Part shown: one piece after another, positions 46,497 through 55,909 of the stretch | Layout of the letters: each line of letters begins with the position of its first letter | Position numbering within the stretch: position 1 is the stretch's first letter | DNA from: Effrenium voratum | Lineage: Eukaryota; Sar; Dinophyceae; Suessiales; Symbiodiniaceae | Assembly: GCA_963377175.1 (NCBI GenBank) | Contig: CAUJNA010003314.1 | Coordinates: 415,001 to 479,000, forward strand | Length of the DNA stretch: 64,000 nucleotides | Direction: 5' to 3' | Notes under the pieces: model-generated | What the model saw: only the letters and a program-made list of their open reading frames with translations | Databases searched by the model: none | What the model was told of the DNA's origin: nothing | Made by a program: the position numbers and the translations under genes

Positions 46497-48174
46497 TTAA
46501 TTGTTCACATGCTTGTAGCGCTCTGCGGATGAGACCTGGTAATCGAATAAGGCCTTGGTTGGATGGTTCCGCATGAATTCCAGTTGTTCATCATCCATAC
46601 CGTTCATCTCGTCCTTCCGGAAATCCTGCTGGATGTTCGTTTTGCCCCATCCAAATACGATAGTCATCATCACATCTGGGAATGTTCGATCAAATCCTGA
46701 TCCGCATTTCATGTACAGGTGATGACGGACACTGGATTTCAGGGTGCACGAAGTCTCCATTGCATACTCCATTCTGTCCACGAGTGGCAAATTCTTCGTT
46801 GCGTTCCACAGTCTCTGATATGTCCTCATGAGGATGTTCACGAGACCGTTGGTCGGATTGTAGACGTGCTGGAGTTTGCTATAGGTGTTCGCTGATTTGT
46901 TGGCGTCTCCGGTGATCGCATCGCATCGGTACAAGGTCACGAGCGGCATGATTTCATTCTGAAGATCTTCCTTTGCTGCTCCATGGCTAAGTGAAGGATG
47001 GATGTGGAAGACTCCAATGGTTGCGAATGGTAGATCTGCCCTCGTTATGTGGCGGTCGTCATACTCGTGGAATGACTTGTCGGATGATTTCGGGATCATG
47101 CCACGAAACTCATCACTCTGCTCGATGTGGAGAACGACGATCTCCTTGTCTCGGCCATGTCCTTGGACAATGGTGCGTGCTGGCAATCTCGATCCAATGT
47201 ACTTCTTGGGTTCAGTAAACATGGATGTTCCTGTGGTTGCCAAGCAATCCGAGGTCGGAATTTCGTATTCGGGATCAGTGCAATCTGCTTTAGCCGAAGA
47301 AACACCTGAACATTCCGAATGTGGTTCCCCAATTCTGGCTCTTGGTGGAAATGTGTCTTGCCAGAAGTTCCACTCGTGCAGAGGGTCCGCCGCGGACAAA
47401 GCATGCGATCGGTCTGGATGACCATTGCTTGATCACGATGCCCTTGTAACCGTATCGGATGAACGTCTTGATGAGCTCCCTGGATTTCTCATCATTCGGA
47501 CTGAAGAATGCGTCTGCTTCATTCAGGCATAAGATGTGTGCACTGTTCTGCATCATCATCTTGACGATCGGTCGATCCTTCATCGGCATGTTGTACACCT
47601 CCCTGTTGTCCAGCTTTGGATTTCTTGTGAGGTTTCCATGGTTCAGGGTAAGCATGTTGATCGCTATGGACGAGGTGAACTCATGCATGTTGAGATAGTC
47701 CACGGGAGGACGGTCAGTCGGCTGCATCAGCGATCCCAGGATATCGGCATAGGCTCGGATGATTTTCGGGTCATCATGTGACCTGAGCTTTTTCAATCCA
47801 AGCGGAAGCTTGATCGGATATCCGGATCCTGGTTGAGCTTGCTTGTACTCGTCAACGGTGGGACATTCTCCTCGATGAGGGAAGTAGAATTCTTCTTCAC
47901 CGAGATTGACATCAGGGTCGACATGTGCCAATGAGGCTGTCTCGCACTCTGTCAAGTTGGGATGAGCTCTTCTTGGATCTTTGTTGAACTGGTTCATGAA
48001 GCGGGTGAGGTTCTCCCTGGTCCCCGCGAGCTCTTCCTCTGCGTCCTTTTTGTTCATGTCTGTTTCGAGATAGATTTCCTTGAGTTCTTGGATGAACTCA
48101 TCTATGTTCTCTGAATTGTGATATTCCACGATGACCTTTGGCTTGACGGATCTTTCCCCGGAGGGTTCCATCAT
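46497..48174 (-). CDS. EEP-family (endonuclease/exonuclease/phosphatase) nuclease, one frameshift
   Basis: Two overlapping frames (48174-47290, 294 aa; 47399-46497, 300 aa) together carry the EEP motif series. INMLTLNHGN (around Asn178) matches the first Asn motif. ILCLNEAD (Glu219) matches the metal-binding LQE motif, with N for Q. GYKGIVI and ACFVRGG are core strands. In the second frame GVFHIHPS and ITGDANKSA (Asp165, Asn167) match the GDFN motif. The terminal SDH motif is not clear; SVRHH at 223-227 is the nearest candidate. EEP enzymes cut DNA or RNA phosphodiesters; AP-endonuclease-like forms prime LINE retrotransposition, but copia elements normally rely on integrase. The frame switch falls between 47399 and 47290. 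It follows the 2'-phosphotransferase-like ORF by 8 nt (TAA then ATGATG). Confidence 0.65.
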
Positions 48175-48181
48175 TTTCGTT

Positions 48182-49249
48182 TTAGTGGAGTCCTGATCGG
48201 CGTCTCTTCTTGGTCTCTGAGGAAGTATCTTTTTCCTTGTTGTGCTTGGTGGAACTCACATAACTGAAGAAGGCATCGGCGAATTCGCGGATCTTGGTTT
48301 CGTACATCTCGTAATCTTCATGATCGAGATGTTTCTTCATGATCCACTTGTTGCTCGCCATGAGGCTGCCATCAGGTTCAAATGCTGCAACAATGTTTCT
48401 TGCCTCGATGGTTTTGTCTGTCAACGCTGTTCTCTCTTCGGAGAGGCGGATGCCATAGTCTTGGTCCTTGAGAAATGCAAGGATAAACAGTGCATCTCTT
48501 CCTGCTGGCACATGGGTCAATGCGGCTTCTGACTCATCGTCTTCGAGGATGACGTCATCGATGCATGCCATGTGGACGTGCGTTCTCCCCGAAGGGTTTG
48601 ACTGGGACTTCCCAGATTTGAGCCCGTGCTCCATGATGCCGTAGAGCTGATTTCCATAGGTTGCATGGAACATGAATGTGATGAGCTTCTTCGAGAACGG
48701 CTTGATCTTTCTCTCTTCTTCCATGGATGGTGGTGCCGGCCTTCGCATTCTGTACTTGGGCTGAGCTGTGCCTTCATCTCCATGAGGTGCCTCGGATCTT
48801 GACGGATGCGGACTTGGCGGAATGGATTCCGTTGGGAGATCATAGTCCGGTTCGTCGTAATGAGGCTCTTTCTGCTCAGAGTACAGGGGTCGTCCAAAGG
48901 ATTGGATATCGACTTGTCGTGTGTGTCCGCTGTTGCATCTCACATAGAACTCCATCTCTGAATCAACATTGAATTCCTTGCCATCGGGCCTGAGTGCATT
49001 TTGTGCGGATCTGGTGTTGAGCTTATCGATCCATCGGTTCCTTGGAACAATTTCTCCCCGTGCCTTGCGCTCCTTATATGTCCCGTCCACGGATGGAAGT
49101 ACGAACGCAATTTCGAAACGTGATTTCCCATAGCTCGGGAACGTAGCCATCAAGAGAAGTCCTGGCTTATTTCCAATGAAGTTCCTGGCATGTGTGATGC
49201 AGGTCAATGCGTCATAGAGCTCGACGGATCCATCAGGACCCATTTCCAC
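48182..49249 (-). CDS. Tpt1/KptA-like RNA 2'-phosphotransferase domain, ~355 aa
   Basis: Motifs of the Tpt1/KptA family occur in order. VRCNSGHT (103-110) matches the family's RANQGHS. FHAT (194-197) matches YHGT. GIMEHGL follows, and GRTHVH (221-226) matches the R-x-HVHL motif. These Arg and His residues bind NAD+ and the 2'-phosphate; Tpt1 transfers a 2'-phosphate from spliced tRNA to NAD+. A 75-residue proline/acidic insert (125-185) separates the two lobes. The C-terminus is basic (KKRRRSG). The frame is open from a stop at 49280 onward, and the first ATG is Met3 of the translation (codon 49241-49243). No frameshift lies within the domain. A 2'-phosphotransferase in a copia element is unexpected. 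Confidence 0.7.
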   Translation of the reverse strand: MEMGPDGSVELYDALTCITHARNFIGNKPGLLLMATFPSYGKSRFEIAFVLPSVDGTYKERKARGEIVPRNRWIDKLNTRSAQNALRPDGKEFNVDSEMEFYVRCNSGHTRQVDIQSFGRPLYSEQKEPHYDEPDYDLPTESIPPSPHPSRSEAPHGDEGTAQPKYRMRRPAPPSMEEERKIKPFSKKLITFMFHATYGNQLYGIMEHGLKSGKSQSNPSGRTHVHMACIDDVILEDDESEAALTHVPAGRDALFILAFLKDQDYGIRLSEERTALTDKTIEARNIVAAFEPDGSLMASNKWIMKKHLDHEDYEMYETKIREFADAFFSYVSSTKHNKEKDTSSETKKRRRSGLH

Positions 49250-49279
49250 TTGTCGTTTGCATTCCTTATGGATTCCATG

Positions 49280-50356
49280 TCATGGATCTCGAAGACATCC
49301 GGAAAACGATCTGCTCATTTTCTCAATTCGCCAGAGGATGGGATCTGTGATCTGTTTCGCCTTGGATGGATCCATGCGGAAGTATTTGCAAACCTGTTCG
49401 ACATTCTGGACGGTCTTCTCGAGATCAATGTTGCCGTTGTGGCATACCATCGGGGTGATGTCGGTTCCGTAAACTTCGGATTGAGCATTGGTGTAGCAGC
49501 AGATGCTGTAGACCTTCTTGATGAAGTCCATGTATTGCTTCTCTGCATGAGACCCTTCACCTTGGAGTGTTGGATGCCAGTAATCGTTGAATCTTGCCTT
49601 CAACCAGAATACCTTAACTCCATGTGGTCTCTCGTGCTCAGGAACGAAGTGGAAGTCCGGATTGACATCGCGGATGGTTGGGCATTCCTTGTAGTACTCG
49701 TGCACAAAACTCAGGAATGTTGAGTTTCCGAAAGGTCCTGGGTGCACGGATTCCTTCTGGAGGCTGATGTTCGTATCCGATCCATATGTTACAAACCACC
49801 AATCATTGGATGTGAGAACCGGCCGCATCACTGGTCGCCTTGGAAGTGCAGGTCGATCACCAGGATGATTGTCGGATTCCGTCTCTTCATCCAGGTTGTT
49901 CTTTGGTGCTGGCTTGACCTTGGAGACAAGCCTCAATGTCGGTGGCGGTGACTTTGGAACAAGTTTCGGATGTGGCATCGCCTTTGACAAAGGCCTTCCT
50001 GCGAGAGGATGCCCTTCTTCATCTGAATCATCGTCATCGGAATCTCGATCATTATCAACCTGCTCCATGTTGACATTCTCGGGTTGTTGAGAGGCGGATG
50101 GATTCTCATCAGCGACTTGCTCCATGGGGCAATCGGATGTCTCATCTTCCTCATCACGAGCAGGGGATTCCTTCAATGGTGATGCCCGCCTCTTGATCAT
50201 CGGCTTTGGCACAGGTGCCGCATCGCCGGATCGTCCAAGCATCAGGTTGAGGATGGGCATGTCAACGAGGTGATCGAGCATACAAGATTGCAAAGGTCGG
50301 ATTGGTTGTAAACCGAAAGTTGCTGCGGAGGCAGACACATATTTCTTGAGATTCAA
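49280..50356 (-). CDS. Accessory ORF downstream of pol, 358 aa, unrecognised
   Basis: The N-terminal half is disordered (IKRRASPLKESPARDEEDE, then a run of Asp). The C-terminal half is folded-looking: LTSNDWWFVTYGSD, HPGPFGNSTFLSFVHEYYKE, then VFWLKARFNDYWHPTLQGEG and CHNGNIDLEKTVQNVEQVC. It is in the same frame as the 2'-phosphotransferase-like ORF, separated by a TGA and ten codons. The stretch at 49300-49230 also reads sensibly in another frame (VFEIHDMESIRNANDKWKW), so the two may once have been one protein. No domain recognised. Confidence 0.5.
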   Translation of the reverse strand: MNLKKYVSASAATFGLQPIRPLQSCMLDHLVDMPILNLMLGRSGDAAPVPKPMIKRRASPLKESPARDEEDETSDCPMEQVADENPSASQQPENVNMEQVDNDRDSDDDDSDEEGHPLAGRPLSKAMPHPKLVPKSPPPTLRLVSKVKPAPKNNLDEETESDNHPGDRPALPRRPVMRPVLTSNDWWFVTYGSDTNISLQKESVHPGPFGNSTFLSFVHEYYKECPTIRDVNPDFHFVPEHERPHGVKVFWLKARFNDYWHPTLQGEGSHAEKQYMDFIKKVYSICCYTNAQSEVYGTDITPMVCHNGNIDLEKTVQNVEQVCKYFRMDPSKAKQITDPILWRIEKMSRSFSGCLRDP

Positions 50357-50451
50357 AATGGGTCAAGTGCAAACACGCGCATCACGGAATTGAGGAATTG
50401 AAAATATGCAAAACTGAAAAACTCATGCATCAGAATTCGTGGACATGCGGA

Positions 50452-51137
50452 TCATGCCCAGGTTCCCCAATAAGCAAACATGGATTCTGCTATACCGACT
50501 CCTGCAAAGGCAATGATGTCGGGTCCGTGCTTCGTGTTGTGTGCTAGCCACTCAACCAAGAATGCGTTGTTCTGCAACATGGTACGAAAGGGTGGATGTG
50601 CATCTACATTCAAGAGATTGCCGGTGAGGACGGCCTTGATGAGCTCGTCTGCTTTAGCTGAGTGCTTGGTCAGAGAATCTGCCAGACAATCTTCACTTCG
50701 TACATGTGCAAGGTCGTGCATCTGTCCACTGTTGCTTTCCTTTCTCAACATCTGGATCAAATGCATTGTTTCCTTCTGTTCCGGTTGTTGTGTTGTGGAT
50801 ACTGTGGTGACAAGATTGTTCGCATCAGTGCGGATGTGTACATCTGCAATTTCGCCCGTTATGTCTGACCAGAGACCGCGAAGAAATGATGCTGAACCGT
50901 AACAACGCATTAGTCCATGCAACTCTGCAACAGTAGTGGACATGGTTGCGGCGGTGATTTTGTGCGTCTCATAGTCGACCAGTGAGCCTCTCGAGTTCGA
51001 TGAGCCCTGGCGAAGATCTCTTTGTTCTGCAAGAAAATAACATGTGCACGTTGGGATGACTTATCCTCGTTGTTGCGATAGGATGCATCTGGATCGCCAA
51101 CTATGCGTGTCTTGCCACGAAGGGGCCTGAATCTCAT
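50452..51137 (-). pseudogene. Copia RNase H domain, frameshifted
   Basis: The first part (51137-50970) reads IVGDPDASYRNNEDKSSQRA, the usual start of copia RNase H (D-A-S/D-W-A strand). After a one-base shift near 50980, the frame 50943-50452 continues with MSTTVAELHGL (conserved S-T-x-E-A/L-E segment) and IRTDANNLV (catalytic Asp), then HVRSEDCLADSLTK, the family's H-V-x-T/S-x-x-x-x-AD-x-x-T-K motif. It degrades the RNA strand of the RNA-DNA hybrid in reverse transcription. A shift inside the domain makes it non-functional unless rescued. Confidence 0.8.
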
Positions 51138-51278
51138 GCTAAGCGGGATGCTTTTGATGGTTCTGACTGTCTTATGAAAGGCGCGAACGTCCTCAATGGT
51201 TGGTGATGATGCCTTGGATGCACACCTTGAGAATTGATAACCAATGTGGAATTGCGTTCGCGACTGTAACCAGTTGAT

Positions 51279-52370
51279 CTAACCTAGGACACTTCTGTAT
51301 GCAGTATGCATTTGTGGAGTAAGAGGAGTGTCATCCTTCAGGTGTTTGTCAAAAGTGATCTCCTGCAGTTCGTCGATGACAACGTTCTGATGAACATTGA
51401 TGTACCAACCGTGCTTGTCATCTTGCTTCCATTGGATGCGCTGTCCTACGAAGAGGCAATCATTTTTGTCCTCGGAACCAACCTGAAAATCTTTCCGAAG
51501 TCGTCCCATGATTTCCTTCTCGAACACGTCATCCCCCGTCATAAGAAGATCATCCACATGAAGAGACAGTGCTCCATGAACTTGTCGATTCTTAGCATTG
51601 TTACCAGAAACAAGGTCCATCAGGTAATCAACGGCTCCTTCTAGATCGAAAGTTGCGGATGATTTCTTTTCACTCACCAATGCGGGCTTTGGAAGCTGCT
51701 TGCCATAGTACACGTATGTACAACGGTCTGCCCGGGTTGGCACTAGTCCGTATGAACGAACTGCCGAATCAAGGATGTTCCACCATCGACGTGGTGCGTC
51801 ATTCAGCCCGTAGGCAGGCTTCTTCATGCGCGCTCCAATGTGTGGTGGATATCCCATTTCAGGAGGTATCTGACAAATGATGTCACGAGACTGATCGTAT
51901 GCTTCGCCTTGGGGAAATGCTGTCTTCAAGTCCATGTGGAATATATTCCAGCCTTTATTTGAGGCTGCTTGGATTGCAAGGCGGAAGCCACTTCTGGATG
52001 CAGCAGGACTGTCTGTCTGCTGATCATTCTTCTGCTTGTCTTGGAAGCCTCGGAGGACCCAGCGAGCCTTGCTCTTCAAGAAGTTACCATCCTTGTCTCG
52101 CTTCAGGGTTAGGACCCAGCGACCGGTGACCCAGTTCCTGACCTGAATCTTGCGTGTATCGACTAAGTCGAACACTTCATTGTCAAGCCATGACTTGCAC
52201 TCAAGCTGCTTGGCTTCAAGGAATTGCTTCTGATAAGCTCTTATTTCCGTGGCTGTAGCTTCCTTCCGCTTCTTGCCAATGAGTGCGGATGTGGATGAAG
52301 CCTTCAAAGATTCTTGCTTGGATGAGTGCAGAACTAAGAGTGCACGGTCATCGTCGTCATGTTCTTGCAT
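51279..52370 (-). CDS. Ty1/copia reverse transcriptase (RVT_2), 363 aa
   Basis: Has the RVT_2 hallmarks: WLDNEVFDLV, NWVTGRWVLTLKRDKDG, KARWVLRGFQD, then HMDLKTAF (Asp147, motif A), YGLNDAPRRWW, and LHVDDLLMTGDD (HVDD at 271-274, motif C, in place of YVDD). The frame ends in a TAG at 51279 right after YRSVLG; the downstream codons continue as INWLQSRTQFH, the usual next segment, so this is probably a nonsense mutation. Upstream, coding continues above 52370 through an in-frame TGA at 52447. It would synthesise cDNA in the virus-like particle; here the enzyme is cut off from its RNase H. Confidence 0.9.
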   Translation of the reverse strand: MQEHDDDDRALLVLHSSKQESLKASSTSALIGKKRKEATATEIRAYQKQFLEAKQLECKSWLDNEVFDLVDTRKIQVRNWVTGRWVLTLKRDKDGNFLKSKARWVLRGFQDKQKNDQQTDSPAASRSGFRLAIQAASNKGWNIFHMDLKTAFPQGEAYDQSRDIICQIPPEMGYPPHIGARMKKPAYGLNDAPRRWWNILDSAVRSYGLVPTRADRCTYVYYGKQLPKPALVSEKKSSATFDLEGAVDYLMDLVSGNNAKNRQVHGALSLHVDDLLMTGDDVFEKEIMGRLRKDFQVGSEDKNDCLFVGQRIQWKQDDKHGWYINVHQNVVIDELQEITFDKHLKDDTPLTPQMHTAYRSVLG

Positions 52371-52446
52371 AGCTGGTCAACATGATTCTGATCTGTGCAT
52401 TTCTGATGAGAGAATCCGCATCGGGGCGATGGGCTGAAGGTCCCTT

Positions 52447-54155
52447 TCACACGTCCAAGAAGGACAAGGTTGCCTTCGATATCTCTCGGAACCGTAAAGG
52501 ATCCGGTGTTCGCACTTCGGCTGTCATGAGTGACCAATGCGCTTCATCTAGAACAAGATCAGCTTGGTGATCATCGTAGGATCTGGTCCTCTGACAGTCT
52601 TCTGAATCTCCATCTTCCTGGTCAGTGTATCTCATGGTTCTTTCTGAACTTCCAGTGCCGGATGAGGTCGGAACATGAGGAATCAGCTCTTCCTCACTTT
52701 CATATTGGACCGGCAGATTCGCTGGATTGTTCGGATTATAATTGGATGAAGATGCAGGATCATGTCTGGGAGAATGCTCAGGTGACTCATCATTGTCATC
52801 TGGCTTCTTCTTCTTCTTCCCAGTCTTCTGCTTCTTTGATGGACTGCCGGTTGTTTCTTCTTGCGCAAGTGTTGGCAGTTCAAGATCTTCATCTCGTTCT
52901 TCTGCTTCGGGGCATTTGTAAGAATCGCAGGTGGTGAAGGTACCACGACAGTCGGAAGAATTGGTTGAGATGATTGCGACTGTGACGGCAAAGAGACATC
53001 ACCCCCCAGTCGATTGAGCCCACTTGAAATTGAGGATGAAATGGACTGCTTTTGCCGTTTAAGCGCTGCATCTCCTCCGCCAGGCTTGTCGTGTGGCGGC
53101 AGTGGAGGATCCACTGGACTGTCTGGCAACACACTGCGTGGTGCTGGCGGCGTGGGATGTTCAGGCTGATGTGGAGGATCCGGAGGAGGATCTGACATGC
53201 TCTCGTCCGGAGGTGTTGGAGGTCTTGGATCAGGCATGGGATGGTCCGGTTGATCAGGTGGTTGCTGCGTGTCAGGTTGCTGAGGTGCATCCGTGGGATC
53301 CAATGGATCCGTCTCGATGGGCATCGGCTTGATGGCCGGCGCATCGGTGAACGACTGATGAACGGAGGAAAACATCACAGCATGCCAAGTCTTCGGATCA
53401 TACTTCTCCCCATTGCATTTTGATGCAGGCAAGACCCAATTTCTATTCAGCTGATCAGGCTGCCAGAAGGATATGATTGCATCGTCCGGAGGTGACGTAG
53501 TAGGCATATTGATGCCAATGGTGTGGACGTATGCAGCGCATGCATCATACTGAGTGGATGAGATGCACAGTTGTCTCAACTTCTTACAGCCGTTCCACAT
53601 GTTCTGACATTGCCAGTCATTAGGATCTTGCTTGAAAATATCAATTTCAGTCCCAGGCGGGTACTGCTTCATCGTCTTCTGGAATTTCTGAACTAGCGGA
53701 TCTTGGATGACTAATGGTTGAACGTCCTTGTTGAACGGCAGGTCTTGGATTCTGACTGCAAGACTGCTGCTGGTCATGTTGAACTCCTTGTCAATGGCTT
53801 CCATCTCCTTTCTCAGGATATCAACCTGCTTGATGGTGAATGGTTCAAAAAGGTCCTCCCAGAGGTACACCTCATTGTCAAGCGGTTTCACCTGCAAGTG
53901 TCGTAAGAGGATGTGCGCAAGATCCTGACAGAACAGGTAAGGATACACCTGTGCCAGTTTGGTTCTGCTTCCGAAGGTACCAGCGTTTCTTTTTAGGGGT
54001 TGGTATTCATGCTTCACTGAGCTGGAAAAATTACGCCTTCTGAAGATCGGTCTCATAACCTCGGAAGGTAAACAGTGCATCAAGCTCGTGGGCTTGAGAC
54101 TTCTGAGCCCGGATTCAGGATCTTTTAGTCCGTATGCACAGAAACCCCAGGTCAT
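52447..54155 (-). pseudogene. Linker between methyltransferase-like domain and RT, two frames
   Basis: The frame 54155-52870 begins by completing the methyltransferase-like domain (DLGFCAYGLKDPESGL, shifted one base from the frame before it). It then runs through a charged region (QVDILRKEMEAIDKEFNM) and a long Pro/Asp/Gln-rich linker (about residues 275-360, PDPRPPTPPDESMSDPP). Near 52870 coding moves one frame, to LELPTLAQEE, a KTGKKKKKPDD basic stretch and RTMRYTDQED, ending at TGA 52447-52449 after ATLSFLDV. That TGA reads as CGA to TGA, since the next codons (KGPSAHRPDADS) keep coding sense into the RT frame. Proline-rich linkers upstream of RT are common in copia pol. Confidence 0.55.
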
Positions 54156-54879
54156 GGATGTCTGAAAACAATTGTTGCATGCATTTCAGATACCATATCC
54201 TGGATGTCTGAGGATTTTCGATAATGAAGTATCTTCTGTGCTTCAACTGATAACGCGCAATGGATGCCACAAATTCAACCATGGGAAGGTAGCGTCTCCG
54301 CTTTTCCCCAACCTTTTGATGGTCTTGCTGGATGTTCTGCATATTTGACCATGGCCCACAGATCGGTGCCATAAGGATGACATCAGGTGCTTGTTCCCTG
54401 ATGATCTCCATGACCATGTGTCGTCCCTTGGATGTCATTACATCGAATCCTGTGCGGATGTCCACGGGAGTCCCAACCTTAAGACCTGATAGTGCACAGC
54501 ATTGACTGAATCTGGCACTTCCTGCAAAGATCTCGAGAACGTGGATCTTTCCCTTACGTACACAATTCCAATGTGCTTGTTCAGGAATGGATGTGAGGTC
54601 CTCGACGAACATGTTCTCTGCTGGATGAGGTACTGCAGGTTTTGGAGTTGTTTTTCCCGCGATACGTAATGGCACTGAGGATCTTGGCTTAGGAGCTGGT
54701 GCGGATGATTCCTTTTTCTTGGTATCTATAGAGGAGCCTGGTTGCTCCTTCTGCAAGGATTCTCGCTCTTCGGGTAACAGAAGGTCAATTCCGGGTTTCC
54801 CCGGAGGGATGGTCTCATCCTTCCTGAGCTTCGTCATGTTAACCTTGATGAGTCGAGTCCCAAGATCAAGTCCTACCAT
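54115..54879 (-). CDS. Cytosine-C5-methyltransferase-like domain of the copia element
   Basis: After a linker, residues 114-121 read VLEIFAGS (motif I FxGxG/S SAM loop), 137-146 TPVDIRTGFD, and 172-178 PICGPWS (motif IV P-x-C-x-x-x-S, with I for the second P, keeping the cysteine). Residues 219-223 read IIENP (motif VI ENV/ENP). The domain continues past a one-base shift near 54130 into the next frame. DNMT-like domains in dinoflagellate retrotransposons are documented; proposed roles include methylating the element's own copies. Here the PIC variant and the frameshift make activity uncertain. The upstream part, MVGLDLGTRLIKVNMTKLRK, belongs to the conserved pol segment before the domain; in-frame coding extends up to about 54940, where a TGA occurs. 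Confidence 0.75.
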   Translation of the reverse strand: MVGLDLGTRLIKVNMTKLRKDETIPPGKPGIDLLLPEERESLQKEQPGSSIDTKKKESSAPAPKPRSSVPLRIAGKTTPKPAVPHPAENMFVEDLTSIPEQAHWNCVRKGKIHVLEIFAGSARFSQCCALSGLKVGTPVDIRTGFDVMTSKGRHMVMEIIREQAPDVILMAPICGPWSNMQNIQQDHQKVGEKRRRYLPMVEFVASIARYQLKHRRYFIIENPQTSRIWYLKCMQQLFSDIHDLGFLCIRTKRS

Positions 54880-54949
54880 CGCTCCTTCAATGGAAATGAC
54901 TTTTCCTTTTAGCCATATTCCTCCCTTGCTTCCATCGGGTCATGGATGT

Positions 54950-55365
54950 TGTGCAGCAGGGCTTGTGTCCGTCAAATTCTTGGACCCCTTAAAAGCCAGG
55001 ATCCTGTCGGGCCCCTATGAAAAGTCATCCACGCAGGGGCCTTAACGTTGATGCATGCCCGCACATCCGAATCTGACTGCTTCTCCGTTTTGATTTGTTT
55101 TGTTGCGGAGGCCGCGTCTACATGTCGTGCCCCTTCCCTCTTCGAGCACGGCGTCACCTACTGTGGGAGCAGCCGCAAGGGGCCCGCCTGGCGCTGATGT
55201 GCCGCTGCAGCTTCCTGGATTGAGGGCAGGGGCTGCGTGTTTTTCGGGGTGGTGAGGCCTTGGTCCGTTGTTAGGCGCCCTGTGCAACAAGGCTCGTGTC
55301 CGCCAAAGCTCTTGGAACATTCAAAGTCCAGGCCCCGAATGAAAGTCAACCAAACAGGGGATTTA
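54950..55365. repeat. ~90-bp direct repeat beside the element's truncated end
   Basis: TGTGCAGCAGGGCTTGTGTC at 54950 and TGTGCAACAAGGCTCGTGTC at 55277 begin two diverged copies (offset about 327 bp). The copies run through CAGGGGCCTTAACG and CAGGGGATTTAATCC respectively. Confidence 0.6.
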
Positions 55366-55905
55366 ATCCTTTGTTTTCTCAGCAACTGACAGAAGTGAGC
55401 CTTTAGTTGCCAGCGCCTGTGTACTGCAGCCTGACAAGTGAGCGAGCAAGAAATATTTTCAGGATGAACAGACGTGCGCAGATTATTGTGCGGATCTGGC
55501 CTTTTCTGAGCCCACATGCCCCTTGTAGCGGTCCCTGCACTCTGCGCAGATGACGGCTCAGACAAACGCTTCAGGAGGCTCATGTGTTTAGTTGCGAGCG
55601 GGGGCGGTGCTGCGTGGTTTGGACCGGACTGAAGTTGCAATGATCCACTTGGCAAGCATTTATGTTTGGATTTGTTTGGGTTTTTAAAATGATTCCAACC
55701 GTCCACAAGGAGTACAAGTTTTCCGCTACTTGCCACGCAAGCCTCTCGCTGGGTGGCGAGGATTGGTCACTTGCTTCGCGAGGCTGCGGAGGATATCCAA
55801 CAGTGTCTCAGGCATGTTCGTCGTACGCCAGGAAAAGGCGCTTCGGGCGAACCGTTGACGGGAATCCACTTTTCAACATTGCAGGTTTGCAGCTGACCAT
55901 GCCCA
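55366..55905. other. No supported gene
   Basis: Open frames at 55158-55736 (minus) and 55662-55910 (plus) show no domain. The plus frame is slightly protein-like (FSATCHASLSLGGEDW) but without support. Confidence 0.35.
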
Positions 55906-55909
55906 TGTA

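Larger units (their letters stand above)
46221..54950 (-). mobile_element. 5'-truncated Ty1/copia element with methyltransferase-like, 2'-phosphotransferase and EEP nuclease domains
   Basis: On the minus strand the order is: IWLKGKVISIEG segment (54.93 kb), cytosine-methyltransferase-like domain, proline-rich linker, copia reverse transcriptase, RNase H, acidic ORF, Tpt1/KptA-like domain, EEP nuclease, and a small polar ORF. Gag, protease and integrase core are missing. Coding similarity starts abruptly at about 54.95 kb, next to a ~90-bp direct repeat. Pol has at least three frameshifts and two nonsense codons, whereas the accessory ORFs are long and nearly intact. Fusion of methyltransferases to dinoflagellate retrotransposons has been published for Symbiodinium; the 3' accessory set is what seems unusual. 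LTRs were not found. Confidence 0.8.
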
